Assembly (NCBI RefSeq): GCF_000744815.1
Contig: NZ_JQMQ01000005.1
Coordinates: forward strand, 4,917,801-4,981,800
DNA: 64,000 bases
Origin: Phaeacidiphilus oryzae TH49
GTDB lineage: Bacteria; Actinomycetota; Actinomycetes; Streptomycetales; Streptomycetaceae
Direction of reading: 5' to 3'
Below, piece by piece: positions 10,247 through 19,262 of the stretch. The first letter of the stretch is position 1, and each line of letters opens with the position of its first letter. The position numbers and the translations under genes are program-made. The notes under the pieces are model-generated. The model was not told the DNA's origin, searched no databases, and saw only the letters and a list, made by a program, of their open reading frames with translations.

Positions 10247-10410
10247 GCGCTGAATCCACCGCAGTGCGCGGGCCGGGTCAAGAGCAAGGTCCCGACTGCT
10301 GACGGAGTGTTACCCAGCTGGGACCGTGCGCCCCGGGCCGGCGGGCGCGGCGCCGGCCGCGCAGTACCTCAAATCCCGCTCAACCCCGCGCTAGGCCTGC
10401 GAAGTCCCCA

Positions 10411-10432
10411 TATAGGGTCGACGGTACGACCC
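10411..10432 (+). promoter_or_regulatory. Possible promoter -10 with adjoining inverted repeat
   Basis: TATAGG (10411-10416) resembles a -10 element. It runs into the inverted repeat GGGTCG-ACGGTA-CGACCC (10415-10432), which would cover the start of transcription of the downstream ABC ATPase gene. The placement suits a repressor operator or a small leader hairpin. No regulator gene for it is evident nearby. Confidence 0.35.
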
Positions 10433-10473
10433 CGAACGAGCCGAACGCGCCGAATGAGCCGGGAGGAGCAGCT

Positions 10474-11250
10474 GTGAGTTCCGCTCCGTCCCCGCCGCCC
10501 GCTCCGCCCGAGGAGACGCCGTTGCTGGAGTTCCAGGATGTGTCCAAGCGGTTCGGCATGGTCCAGGTGCTCAGCGGGATCGACCTGTCGGTGCGCCGGC
10601 GCGAGGTGGTCGCCCTCCTCGGCCCCTCCGGCGCCGGGAAGTCCACCCTCTGCCGGACCGTCAACGGACTGGAGCCGATCGACTCCGGCGCGATTCTGCT
10701 CGACGGCGTGCCGGTCCCGCGCCGGGGGCGCGAGCTGCAGCGGATGCGCGCCCGAGTGGGGATGGTCTTCCAGTCCTTCAACCTGTTCAGCCACCGCACC
10801 GTGCTGGAGAACGTCACCTTCGGCCCGGTCCGGGTGCTTGGAACGGGGGAGGAGGAGGCCGCCGAGCGGGCCCGGGCCCTCCTCGACCGGGTCGGCATGG
10901 CCGGGTACGAGGAGAAGCTCCCGGCGCAGCTCTCCGGCGGGCAGCAGCAGCGGATCGGCATCGCCCGGGCGCTCGCCATGCGGCCCGAGCTGATGCTCTT
11001 CGACGAGCCGACCTCGGCGCTCGACCCCGAACTGGTCGGCGAGGTGCTGGCGGTGATGCGCGACCTGGCCGCGGACGGGATGACCATGCTGGTCGTCACC
11101 CACGAGATGGGCTTCGCCCGCTCCGCCGCCGACCGGGTGGTCTTCATGGCCGCGGGGCGGATCGTGGAGGAGGCGTCGCCGGACGAGTTCTTCACCACCC
11201 CGCGCACCACCCGCGCGCAGGACTTCCTGGCCAAGGTACTCCGGCACTGA
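10474..11250 (+). CDS. Polar amino-acid ABC transporter ATP-binding protein (GlnQ type)
   Basis: 258 aa cytoplasmic ATPase of the polar amino-acid uptake class. Visible motifs: Walker [10 protein letters not shown] (about 50-58), Q-loop VFQSFNLF, signature LSGGQQQR, Walker [15 protein letters not shown] and the switch histidine in VVTHEMGFA. It starts at GTG with a GGAGGAG ribosome site and has a 16-residue Ser/Pro-rich N-terminal extension. No permease or substrate-binding gene adjoins it, so it must pair with components encoded elsewhere. The substrate (glutamine, glutamate or a related amino acid) is inferred from the subfamily only. Confidence 0.9.
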   Translation: MSSAPSPPPAPPEETPLLEFQDVSKRFGMVQVLSGIDLSVRRREVVALLGPSGAGKSTLCRTVNGLEPIDSGAILLDGVPVPRRGRELQRMRARVGMVFQSFNLFSHRTVLENVTFGPVRVLGTGEEEAAERARALLDRVGMAGYEEKLPAQLSGGQQQRIGIARALAMRPELMLFDEPTSALDPELVGEVLAVMRDLAADGMTMLVVTHEMGFARSAADRVVFMAAGRIVEEASPDEFFTTPRTTRAQDFLAKVLRH

Positions 11251-11289
11251 GCTGTCCGGTGACGCGAACCGGCGCACCCCGGGCCTTGC

Positions 11290-11319
11290 TTGACGATGTG
11301 TCGGACGATCTGTTGCATT
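11290..11319 (+). promoter_or_regulatory. Candidate promoter of the FAD monooxygenase gene
   Basis: TTGACG (11290-11295) and TGCATT (11314-11319) are separated by 18 bases, a fair match to vegetative actinobacterial promoters. The GTG start at 11350 follows with GGGAGG six bases before it. This suggests a leader of about 20 bases. Confidence 0.4.
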
Positions 11320-11349
11320 GCCTACCATGAGTGCCGTGGGAGGCTGCCC

Positions 11350-13150
11350 GTGGATCCGGTGATCGTCGTCGGCGCCGGTCCGGTCGGACTGGCCGCCGCG
11401 CTCGCGCTCGCCCGCCAGGAAGTACCGACGGTCGTACTCGACGAGGGCAACGGGCTCGCCCCGGAGGGCCCGCGCTCGATCGTGCTCCGCCCGGACACCG
11501 CCGCCTTCCTGGCCCGAATCGGGTATCCGCGGGTGGCCGCGGACGCCTGCGCCTGGGCCGGCTGGCGGACCGTCAGGCGCCGCTCCGAACTGCTGCGGAT
11601 CCCCCTGGACGTCGGGACCGGCGGCACCCTCGCCGGCCTCGGCCCGGCCGGCGGCACGCCCCGCCGTCCTCCACCTCGCCCAGCACCGGCTGCAGCGCGG
11701 GCTGCGGGACGCCGTCGCCGCCTCGCCCTTCATCGACCTGGTCACCGACTCCGCGGCCACCGAGGTCGAGCAGGACGGCACCGGCGTCGCCGTCCACGCC
11801 GGGGACACCTGGTGGCGCGGCTCCTATCTGATCGGCTGCGACGGCCACCGCTCCATCGTCCGGCGGAAGCTCGGCATCCGGTTCCCCGGCAAGGCGATCG
11901 CCGAGCGCTGCGCGGTGGCCACCGTACGGGCCGAGCTGCCGGTGCCGCCCGAGGCACAGCTCCACCGCGATCCGCAGTTCGACTCCACCGCGCAGGAGCT
12001 GACCCTCCGTCCGCTGCCGGACCACGTCTGGCGGATGGACTGGCGGCTGCCGCCGGGCGCCCCCGCAGGACCGCTGCCGGCCGAGGTGCTGATCCACCAC
12101 CTGCGGGCCGCGCTGTCCGGACTGAACGAGGGCCGGGTGCCGCAGTACGAGCTGATCGCCTCGGCGGACCGGAAGATCCCGCAGCGGCTGGCCCTCAAGT
12201 TCCGCTCCGGTCGGGCCTTCCTGGCCGGCGACGCGGCCCACCTGCTCGGCGCGCTCGGCATGCAGAACCTCGACGAGGGGCTGCGGGACGCGGAGAACCT
12301 CTCCTGGAAGCTGGCCGCGGTCTGGCACCACTGGGCGCCGCCCGCGCTGCTCGACTCCTACCAGCGGGAGCGCCGGCCCTCGGTGATCGCCCGGCTGCGG
12401 GCGGTGGACCAGGCGCTGCCGCTGCTGCACCCCGCCAACCGGATGCTGGAGGTGCGGCGCTCGCTGCTCTCCGGCTCGCTGCGGAGGAACGCCGCGCTGC
12501 TCTCCGACGGCTCGCTGGGCACCGGCCGGCTCGGTGCGCCCCCGGCCTACCGCCAGCTTCCCGGCGAGGCGCGGAAGCTGGGCCGGGGCGGCGGCGCGGC
12601 GGTGCGCGGGGAGCGGGCCGCGGGGCGCCCGGCGCTCGCCTCCGAGCTGCAGCCGACCGACCGCGGGGCGCTGGTGCCGGACATCGCGGTGACCACCGTG
12701 GACGGCGCCCGGGACCGGCTGCGGGCGCGGCTGGGCCGCGGGCTGCTGGTGGTGCTGGTGGCGCCGGGCACGGACGTCTGGGCCAGCGAGCACTGGCTGG
12801 GCGCCGGGCTGATGCCGGCCCTCACCGAGGCCACCCGGGCCCTGCCGATGCCGGCGGAGCTGCTGGTCACCGGGGACTACCCGGGCGCCGCCCCGCACAC
12901 CGTGCTGCTGATCCGGCCGGACGGCTACCTCGCGGCGACGCTGCGCGGCTGCTCGCCCGGCGAGCTGTGGCGGATGGCCGACCTGGTCCGCGCCGGATCG
13001 GGCGCCCTGCCGGAACCGACCGGGGCGGACGCGACCGGGGCGGCGGTCCCGCCGCCCTCCGAGGCGAAGACGGAGCGGCTGCGGACCCCGCCTGCCGCCG
13101 CGGCGGCCGACACCCCGGCGGACACCCCGACCCCCGCCCAGGCCAACTGA
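11350..13150 (+). pseudogene. FAD-dependent aromatic monooxygenase, interrupted by a frameshift
   Basis: The N-terminus (VDPVIVVGAGPVGLAAALAL, the FAD-binding GxGxxG) reads in one frame up to about LGPAGGTP. From PAVLHLAQHRLQRG onward the protein continues in the next frame, with IGCDGHRSIVRR (DG motif) and FLAGDAAHLLGALGMQNL (GD motif) of the PheA/TetX-like class A flavin monooxygenases. Removing one C from the run at 11659-11662 restores about 599 aa, including a thioredoxin-like C-terminal region typical of this family. The start is GTG at 11350 with GGGAGG before it. If the shift is real, only about 105 N-terminal residues would be made correctly. The substrate is unknown. Confidence 0.8.
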
Positions 13151-13169
13151 GGCCGGCGTCGAGGCGGCG

Positions 13170-13865
13170 CTAGGCCTCGGTTCCGTCGGCCTCCAGGGCG
13201 GCGCGGACCACGCGGAAGGCCAGGCCCTCGCCGTAGCCGCGGCGGGCCAGCATGCCGACCAGACGGCGGGTGCGGACGGTGCGGTCGAGGCCGCAGGTGG
13301 CCGCCAGCTTCCGCTCGACCAGCGCCCGCGCGGCGGCCTCCTCGGCCTCCGGCTCGACCTGGGCGACGGCCTCCTCGACCACCTCGCGCTCCACCCCGCG
13401 GGAGCGCAGCTCCCGGGCCAGCGCGCGCCGGGACAGTCCGCGGTCCCGCTGCCGGACCTCCACCCACGACTCGGCGAAGGCCGCGTCGTCGATCAGCCCG
13501 ACCTCCTCCAGGCGGTCCAGCACCTCGGAGGCGACCTCCTCCGGGATCTCCCGCTTGGCCAGGGCCTCGGCCAGCTGCCGCCGGGTCTTGGCGGAGCCGG
13601 TGAGCAGTCGCAGGCAGATCCCCCGGGCCCGGGCGGCGGGGTCGTCCTCGCCGCCGGAGCCGGCGGCCGCGGGCATGGCGCTGGAGACGGCCGCGGGCCG
13701 GTCCTCCGCGGCGGCGCGGTCCCCCGTTCCGCGCCGCTGCGGGCCGGCGAGGTCCGAGGCGACCGTCAGGCCGTCGAACTTCGCCAGCACCCGCCTCAGC
13801 TCGGTGCTGCCGCCGCCGTCCACCGCGCCTCCGGCGCCCGGCTCATCCGTTGGACGTTGGCGCAC
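13170..13865 (-). CDS. recX: Recombination regulator RecX
   Basis: About 231 aa. RecX binds RecA filaments and modulates their activity. The C-terminal about 150 residues show the three-helix RecX repeats (RARGICLRLLTGSAKTRRQLAEAL region, EVLDRLEEVGLIDDAAFAESWV, RLVGMLARRGYGEGLAFRVV). The first about 75 residues are a disordered-looking extension. The start is placed at the GTG just after the recA stop (seven-base gap), which fits co-transcription; the frame is open further upstream but there it overlaps recA. This order, recA then recX, is standard in actinobacteria. Confidence 0.88.
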   Translation of the reverse strand: MRQRPTDEPGAGGAVDGGGSTELRRVLAKFDGLTVASDLAGPQRRGTGDRAAAEDRPAAVSSAMPAAAGSGGEDDPAARARGICLRLLTGSAKTRRQLAEALAKREIPEEVASEVLDRLEEVGLIDDAAFAESWVEVRQRDRGLSRRALARELRSRGVEREVVEEAVAQVEPEAEEAAARALVERKLAATCGLDRTVRTRRLVGMLARRGYGEGLAFRVVRAALEADGTEA

Positions 13866-13872
13866 CGTGGGG

Positions 13873-15039
13873 TCAGGCCCCCTTGGCGGCGGTCTTCTTG
13901 GCACCCCGGGCCGCGGGCTTGGTCGCGGCGGCTGCGGCCACCGGCTCGCCCGTCGCCGCGGAAGCCGCGTCGACCGCCTGCACCGGCACGGTCGCGCTCT
14001 CGGCGCTCTCCGCACCCTCCGCCGGGGCGGCCGCCTCGTCCTTGCGGACGCCGACGCCCAGCTTCTCCTTGATCTTCTTCTCGATCTCGTCCGCCAGGTC
14101 GGGGTTGTCGCGGAGGAAGTTCCGCGCGTTCTCCTTGCCCTGGCCCAGCTGGTCGCCCTCGTAGGTGTACCAGGCGCCGGACTTGCGGACGAAGCCGTGC
14201 TCCACGCCCATGTCGATCAGGCCGCCCTCACGGCTGATCCCGATGCCGTAGAGGATGTCGAACTCGGCCTGCTTGAACGGCGAGGCCACCTTGTTCTTCA
14301 CGACCTTGACCCGGGTGCGGTTGCCGACCGCCTCCGTGCCGTCCTTCAGGGTCTCGATGCGGCGGATGTCCAGCCGGACCGAGGCGTAGAACTTCAGCGC
14401 CCGGCCACCGGTGGTGGTCTCGGGAGAGCCGAACATCACGCCGACCTTCTCGCGGAGCTGGTTGATGAAGATCGCGGTGGTCTTCGACTGGTTGAGCGCA
14501 CCGGTGATCTTGCGGAGGGCCTGGCTCATCAGCCGGGCCTGGAGGCCGACGTGTGAGTCGCCCATCTCGCCCTCGATCTCCGCGCGCGGCACCAGCGCGG
14601 CCACCGAGTCGACCACGACCAGGTCGATCGCGCCGGAGCGGATCAGCATGTCGGTGATCTCGAGGGCCTGCTCGCCGGTGTCCGGCTGGGAGACCAGCAG
14701 GGCGTCGGTGTCCACGCCGAGCTTCTTGGCGTAGTCGGGGTCGAGGGCGTGCTCGGCGTCGACGAAGGCGACGATGCCGCCGGCCTTCTGCGCGTTGGCG
14801 ACGGCGTGCAGCGCGAGCGTCGTCTTGCCGGAGGACTCGGGGCCGTAGATCTCGACGACCCGGCCGCGCGGGAGGCCGCCGACGCCGAGGGCGACGTCCA
14901 GCGCGATGGCTCCGGTGGGGATGACCTCGATCGGCTGGCGCGCCCCGTCGCCGAGGCGCATCACCGAGCCCTTGCCGAACTGCCGTTCAATCTGGGCGAG
15001 CGCGGTGTCGAGAGCCCGCTCGCGGTCGGACGTTGCCAT
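13873..15039 (-). CDS. recA: Recombinase RecA
   Basis: 388 aa. RecA forms filaments on single-stranded DNA, drives strand exchange and triggers LexA self-cleavage in the SOS response. Walker [10 protein letters not shown] (about 66-74), the ATPase/DNA-loop block ([21 protein letters not shown] region) and the full core are intact. The C-terminal tail is Ala/Lys-rich, as in Streptomyces RecA, and slightly longer than usual. The start [10 protein letters not shown] is chosen because AGGGTGG precedes it; the open frame extends 29 codons upstream without family similarity. Confidence 0.98.
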   Translation of the reverse strand: MATSDRERALDTALAQIERQFGKGSVMRLGDGARQPIEVIPTGAIALDVALGVGGLPRGRVVEIYGPESSGKTTLALHAVANAQKAGGIVAFVDAEHALDPDYAKKLGVDTDALLVSQPDTGEQALEITDMLIRSGAIDLVVVDSVAALVPRAEIEGEMGDSHVGLQARLMSQALRKITGALNQSKTTAIFINQLREKVGVMFGSPETTTGGRALKFYASVRLDIRRIETLKDGTEAVGNRTRVKVVKNKVASPFKQAEFDILYGIGISREGGLIDMGVEHGFVRKSGAWYTYEGDQLGQGKENARNFLRDNPDLADEIEKKIKEKLGVGVRKDEAAAPAEGAESAESATVPVQAVDAASAATGEPVAAAAATKPAARGAKKTAAKGA

Positions 15040-15160
15040 GGATTCCACCCTTGTGGGTTGTGCTGAGCGCTTCATCGTCATTGACGCTAGCGGGTCCCAC
15101 TGACAATCGGCCGTCGGACCGAGCACGCCTGTGGAAAACTCGCCCGGCGGACAGTATAGG

Positions 15161-15172
15161 GAACGCCCGTTC
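15161..15172 (-). promoter_or_regulatory. LexA (SOS) box upstream of recA
   Basis: GAAC-GCCC-GTTC is a perfect match to the actinobacterial LexA operator GAAC-N4-GTTC. It lies about 122 bases upstream of the recA start, next to TATACT on the minus strand (about 15153-15158), a good -10 element. LexA bound here would block the recA-recX promoter until DNA damage. Confidence 0.8.
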
Positions 15173-15213
15173 GATTAATGCCCGGAAGGGGGATCCGACA
15201 CGCCGGCGGTCTC

Positions 15214-16698
15214 TCAGCTCCCGCCGTCACCACCCTTCCCACCTGGGCTTTCATCGCTGGACCCGGCGGAGTCGTCCGGGCCGTGCCTGGACCTCCTCAT
15301 CCAGGATGCCCCGCGCCGCTTCCGTCTCGTCATGTCCTCGACCCGGGGGTCGGCCACCTCGTAGCGGCGGATGTAGGTGCCGACGAAGGTCTGCAGCGTG
15401 GCCGTCACCGGGATCGCGATCAGCGCGCCGACCGCGCCCAGCAGCGCCGCGCCGACCAGCACCGAGCCGAAGGCGACCGCCGGGTGGATGTCCACCGTCA
15501 CCGCGGTGATCCGCGGGTGGATCAGGTAGTTCTCGACCTGCTGGTAGGCCACCTCGAAGACCAGCACCCACACCGCCGTCATCGGGCTCACGGTCAGCGC
15601 GAGGAGGACCGGCAGCGCGCCGCCGATGTAGGTGCCGATGGTCGGGATGAACTGGGAGACCATCCCCGCGAAGATCGCCAGCAGGGCCGCGTACGGCACC
15701 CCGAGCAGCCACAGCATCAGGAAGTGGGCGAGCGCCGAGATGGCCGCCTGGAGGAGGCGGGAGTAGAGGTAGCCGCCGGTCTTGGCGACCGCGATCTCCC
15801 AGGCCCGCAGCACCGTCTCCTGCTTGCTCGGCGGCAGGGCCGAGCAGACCGTGCGGCGCAGCCGCGGCCCGTCGGCGGCGAAGTAGAAGGTGAACATGGC
15901 GATCGTGAAGAGCTTGAAGAGCCCGCCGATCACCGTGCTGGAGATGCCCCAGGCGTTGTTGGCGATCTGCGTCACATAGTCCTTGATCGCCCCGGAGTCG
16001 GTGAGGAGGCCCTTCTGCAGGTCGGAGAGGCGGACGTGCCGGTGGAAGGTCCGGTTGAACCAGTTGATCAGCGACTCGGCGTAGTGCGGCAGCTGGTTCG
16101 CCAGCTGGCTGGTCTCCTCGACCAGCAGCGTGCCGAGGGCGGTGACCAGGCCCGCCAGGATCAGCACCATGACGATGAAGACGATCCCGGCCGCGATGCC
16201 CCGCCTCATGTGGTGCCGGCCCAGCCAGTCCACGGCGGGCTCTATGGCGAGCGCCAGCACGAAGGAGACCAGGATCTGCACCAGCAGGCCGATGAGCTGG
16301 ATGAACGCCCAGTGGGCGAGCTGGAACGCGGCGATCAGGGCCAGCGCGAGGACCATCGCCCGGGGGAGCCAGCGCGGCATCCGGGGGCGGGGGACGGCGG
16401 CTGACGCGGCATCATCGGCGCCCGCGCCGCTACCCGAGCCCGCGCCTGCTCCTGCCCCCGCTCCTGCCCCCGCGCCGGAGGAGGCGGCCTCGGCGGCGTG
16501 CGCCGCCGGGCCGGTCGCCTCGGGGTCGGAGTCCGCGGCCGCCACCGCGTCGGTCAGCCGTGCGGTCGCCTCCTCGCCCGCGCTGTGCGGCGGGGCGTCG
16601 GAGCCTGGGGAGCCCTCGGGGCCGCCACGGGCGGAGGGGGGATTCTGGCCGGAGTCACCTGCTGTCACAGGGCAAGTCTCACCCATCGGGCCCGGCAC
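15214..16698 (-). CDS. AI-2E family (PerM-type) membrane transporter
   Basis: About 494 aa. Around 110 N-terminal residues are Ala/Gly/Ser-rich and probably disordered, including an AGAGAGAGAG stretch. Then come about eight hydrophobic segments: MVLALALIAAFQLAHWAFIQL, a pair near GIVFIVMVLILAGLVTALG, and the conserved C-terminal half with FIPTIGTYIGGALPVLLAL and EVAYQQVENYLIHPRI, the hallmark of the AI-2E/PerM family. Members export small molecules or work as antiporters; the substrate cannot be read from sequence. The start is uncertain: a GTG ten codons downstream with GGGTGAG before it is also possible. Confidence 0.88.
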   Translation of the reverse strand: MPGPMGETCPVTAGDSGQNPPSARGGPEGSPGSDAPPHSAGEEATARLTDAVAAADSDPEATGPAAHAAEAASSGAGAGAGAGAGAGSGSGAGADDAASAAVPRPRMPRWLPRAMVLALALIAAFQLAHWAFIQLIGLLVQILVSFVLALAIEPAVDWLGRHHMRRGIAAGIVFIVMVLILAGLVTALGTLLVEETSQLANQLPHYAESLINWFNRTFHRHVRLSDLQKGLLTDSGAIKDYVTQIANNAWGISSTVIGGLFKLFTIAMFTFYFAADGPRLRRTVCSALPPSKQETVLRAWEIAVAKTGGYLYSRLLQAAISALAHFLMLWLLGVPYAALLAIFAGMVSQFIPTIGTYIGGALPVLLALTVSPMTAVWVLVFEVAYQQVENYLIHPRITAVTVDIHPAVAFGSVLVGAALLGAVGALIAIPVTATLQTFVGTYIRRYEVADPRVEDMTRRKRRGASWMRRSRHGPDDSAGSSDESPGGKGGDGGS

Positions 16699-16728
16699 CC
16701 GTGGCCCGACGTGGCGTCCGACGGGCCG

Positions 16729-16923
16729 TCAGCGCCGCTCCGGGGGAACGTCCATGGCCACGCAGACCGCCCGCCAGACCTCCTTCGCCGACCAGCCGTC
16801 GGCCAGGGCCTGGCGCACCGTCCGCCCGCCCAGCTCGGCGATCACATAGTCCGAGGCGAAGGAGTCGGCGTAGACCGCTCCGAATTGTTCGGCCATCAGC
16901 CGCCAGAAATCCGTCAGACGCAT
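16729..16923 (-). CDS. DUF3046 family small protein
   Basis: 64 aa, MRLTDFWRLMAEQFG...GGRTVRQALADGWSAKEVWRAVCVAMDVPPERR. This matches DUF3046, a small actinobacterial family regularly found beside recA. Its function is unknown; the fold is predicted to be helical and cytoplasmic. It lies between azlD and the AI-2E transporter in a run of same-strand genes. Confidence 0.9.
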   Translation of the reverse strand: MRLTDFWRLMAEQFGAVYADSFASDYVIAELGGRTVRQALADGWSAKEVWRAVCVAMDVPPERR

Positions 16924-16950
16924 GTGCTCAAGTATTCACGGCCGGCGATC

Positions 16951-17280
16951 TCACATGTGCGCGGCCACCAGCCGGACCAGCGCCGTGACCGCCACCGCGG
17001 AGACCACGACCACCAGGAACGGCGCCCGCCGCCACACCGCGATGCCGGCCGCGGCCAGGCCGGCCGCGCGGGCGTCCAGGGTGAGCGCGGCCAGGCCGGA
17101 GCCGTGGCCGCCGAAGGTCTGCTGCGCGGTGAGCGCGGCCAGCAGGGCCACCGGCGCGAGGGTGGCGAAGGTCCGCACGGCCGGCCGGTCCAGCAGGGCG
17201 GCGGGGACGCTGAGGCCGAGCAGCTTCAGCAGATAGCAGCCCGCGGCGGTGCCGAGGACGGCGATCCAGACGGCGGTCAT
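16951..17280 (-). CDS. azlD: AzlD domain protein, branched-chain amino-acid exporter small subunit
   Basis: 109 aa with about four hydrophobic segments, the size and pattern of AzlD (MTAVWIAVLGTAAGCYLLKLLGLSVP; FATLAPVALLAALTAQQTF). AzlD works with AzlC to export branched-chain amino acids or their analogues. Its ATG overlaps the expected azlC stop as ATGA, indicating translational coupling once the azlC frameshift is corrected. Confidence 0.9.
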   Translation of the reverse strand: MTAVWIAVLGTAAGCYLLKLLGLSVPAALLDRPAVRTFATLAPVALLAALTAQQTFGGHGSGLAALTLDARAAGLAAAGIAVWRRAPFLVVVVSAVAVTALVRLVAAHM

Positions 17281-18109
17281 CGGGAGGCCTCCTGCTCGGT
17301 GGGGACGGCGGGGGTGGTGGCGGCGGTCGCGGGGCGGCGGCGGTGCCGTCCGGCCGGCGGTCGCGGAGGAGGACGGCGACGAGGGGGACGCCGGCCACGG
17401 CGAGGAGTACCGGCACGCCGGCGGGGAGGAGCAGCGTCCCGCCGAGGAGCAGCAGCACGCCGAGCCCGGCCACCGCCCGCTGCCGGGCGCCCTCGGAGCC
17501 GGAGGCGCGGAGCCGGGGCGCGAGGAGGGCGAGGAAGACGGCCGGGCCGGCGGCGTCCAGCCCGTAGCGGGCCGGGTCGCCGAGGGCGCCGGCGCCGACC
17601 GCGCCGAGGAGGGTGGTGAGGTTCCACACGGCGTAGAGGGTGAGGCCGGTGACGCCGAAGCCGATCCGGGCGGTGCGGCGGTCCGGCTGGACCAGGGTGA
17701 CGGCGGTGGTCTCGTCGATCACCATCTGCGCGGCGAGCGGACGCAGGGCGCGGGGGATCTCCAGGCGGGCGCCGAGGCGCAGCCCGTAGAGGGCGTTGCG
17801 GACGCCGAGGAAGAGCGCGCCGGCCACCGCGGCGAGCGGGGCGGCGCCGGCCGCGAGGGCGCCGATCAGGGCGAACTGGCTGGCGCCGGTGAAGACCAGC
17901 AGGCTCAGGGCGCAGGTCTGGGCGAGGCTGAGGTGGGCGCCGGCGGCGGCCACGCCGAAGGCGGTGCCGGAGGCGCCCACCGTCAGGCCGACGGCGAGGG
18001 CGTCGCGGGTGGCGGCGCGGTCGCGGCGGCGGGTCTGGGCGGTGGTCGACGGGGTCGGTGCGCCTTCAGACTCGCTGGGGTCGGCCGCCTGGATGGGTGC
18101 TGCGTTCAT
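17277..18109 (-). CDS. azlC: AzlC family permease, branched-chain amino-acid exporter large subunit (3' frameshift)
   Basis: About 277 aa when corrected. The core matches AzlC: DALAVGLTVGASGTAFG, CALSLLVFTGASQFALIGAL, FLGVRNALYGLRLG and several membrane helices. As written, the frame runs past the expected end, through azlD in a wrong frame, to about 16928. Adding one G to the run of four at 17331-17334 gives a natural end (TTPAVPTEQEASR) with the stop overlapping the azlD start. All membrane helices lie before the shift, so the protein may work either way. This is either a sequence error or a late frameshift. Confidence 0.82.
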
Positions 18110-18181
18110 GGGGCCAGCGTTTCGCGGGGAGCGCGGGGCGGTCTTGTACGATCCTGCGGCGCCGCGCCCGGGGGCGGGGGG

Positions 18182-19063
18182 TCACGCCCGGAGGAGGAGT
18201 TCCGTGTTGATGATGGCGAAGTAGCCGTCGGGGTCGGCCGACCACGCGCGCCAGGCCGCGGACAGCGCCTCCAAACGCTCCTGCGAGGTGAAGCCGTCCG
18301 CCACGGCCTGGCGGGCGAACGCGGACCCGACCACGCGGTCGGCCCACATGCCGCCCCACCACTCCCGGTCCTCCGGGCCGGCGTAGCACCAGGTGTCCGC
18401 GGTGACGGTGACCAACTCCGGCGGGAAGCCCGCGGCCCGGGCCCACGCCGGCATCCGGCGCCCCGCGTCCGGCTCGCCGCCGTTGGCCCGGGCGATCCGG
18501 TGGTAGAGGTCGTTCCACTCGTCGAGCTCCGGCGGCCGCGGATACCAGCACATCGCCGCGTAGTCGGCGTCCCGCGCGGCGACGATCCCGCCGGGCCGGC
18601 AGACCCTCCGCATCTCGCGCAGCGCCTGGACCGGGTCGGACAGGTGCTGGAGCACCTGGTGGGCGTGGACCACGTCGAACGAGTCGTCGGGGTAGGGGAG
18701 CGCGTGGACGTCGGCGACCTCCAGGCGTACTGCTCCGCCGTCCCCGCCGTCCCCGCCGTCCGTGGCCCCATCCTCCGCGGCCACGCCCTGGGCGGCGAGC
18801 TCGGACCGGGCCGCGGCCAGTACGTCCCCGGCGGTGTCGACCGCGGTGAGCCGGCCGCCGCCGGTGGCCGGGCCCGTCCCGGCGGCCACGGCCTTGGCCA
18901 GCCCGGCGGTGATGGTGCCGGGGCCGCAGCCGACGTCCAGCAGGGCCTGGCCCGGGCGGAGGTGCGGCAGGAGGTAGCCGGCCGAGTTCTCGACGGTGCG
19001 CCAGCGGTGCGAGCGCAGGACCGACTCGTGGTGTCCATGGGTGTAAACGGCTCGTTCGCTCAT
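18182..19063 (-). CDS. Class I SAM-dependent methyltransferase
   Basis: 293 aa from MSERAVYTHGHH. Motif I LLDVGCGPGTITAGLA, the acidic motif II LTAVDTAG, ADVHALPYPDDSFDVVHAHQVLQHL and the post-motif MRRVCRPGGIVAARD define a UbiE-like small-molecule methyltransferase. The end WSADPDGYFAIINTELLLRA matches a widespread actinobacterial group of unknown substrate. A run of GGD repeats between motifs comes from a 9-bp GC repeat. It diverges from malQ. Confidence 0.9.
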   Translation of the reverse strand: MSERAVYTHGHHESVLRSHRWRTVENSAGYLLPHLRPGQALLDVGCGPGTITAGLAKAVAAGTGPATGGGRLTAVDTAGDVLAAARSELAAQGVAAEDGATDGGDGGDGGAVRLEVADVHALPYPDDSFDVVHAHQVLQHLSDPVQALREMRRVCRPGGIVAARDADYAAMCWYPRPPELDEWNDLYHRIARANGGEPDAGRRMPAWARAAGFPPELVTVTADTWCYAGPEDREWWGGMWADRVVGSAFARQAVADGFTSQERLEALSAAWRAWSADPDGYFAIINTELLLRA

Positions 19064-19262
19064 GCCCGGCACTCTACGCCCGGTCTCTGGATGCGAGACG
19101 AAGTGTCTTGGATGATGGACACGGCGGAAGAGGTGAAGGGGCCCGGCGAGGGGATCACCCGCGCGGCGGTGTCACGGGTCGGCCGACCAGGGTAGGTCTC
19201 TCACGGGCAGTCAGCCGCCCGGTCCGAACCCGCAGCTCAGCTCAGCTCAACTGGAGCCCTAC

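Noticed and set aside
16928-17276. Extension of azlC through azlD
   Set aside because: The residues are wrong-frame azlD; a one-base correction gives a natural end at the azlD start.
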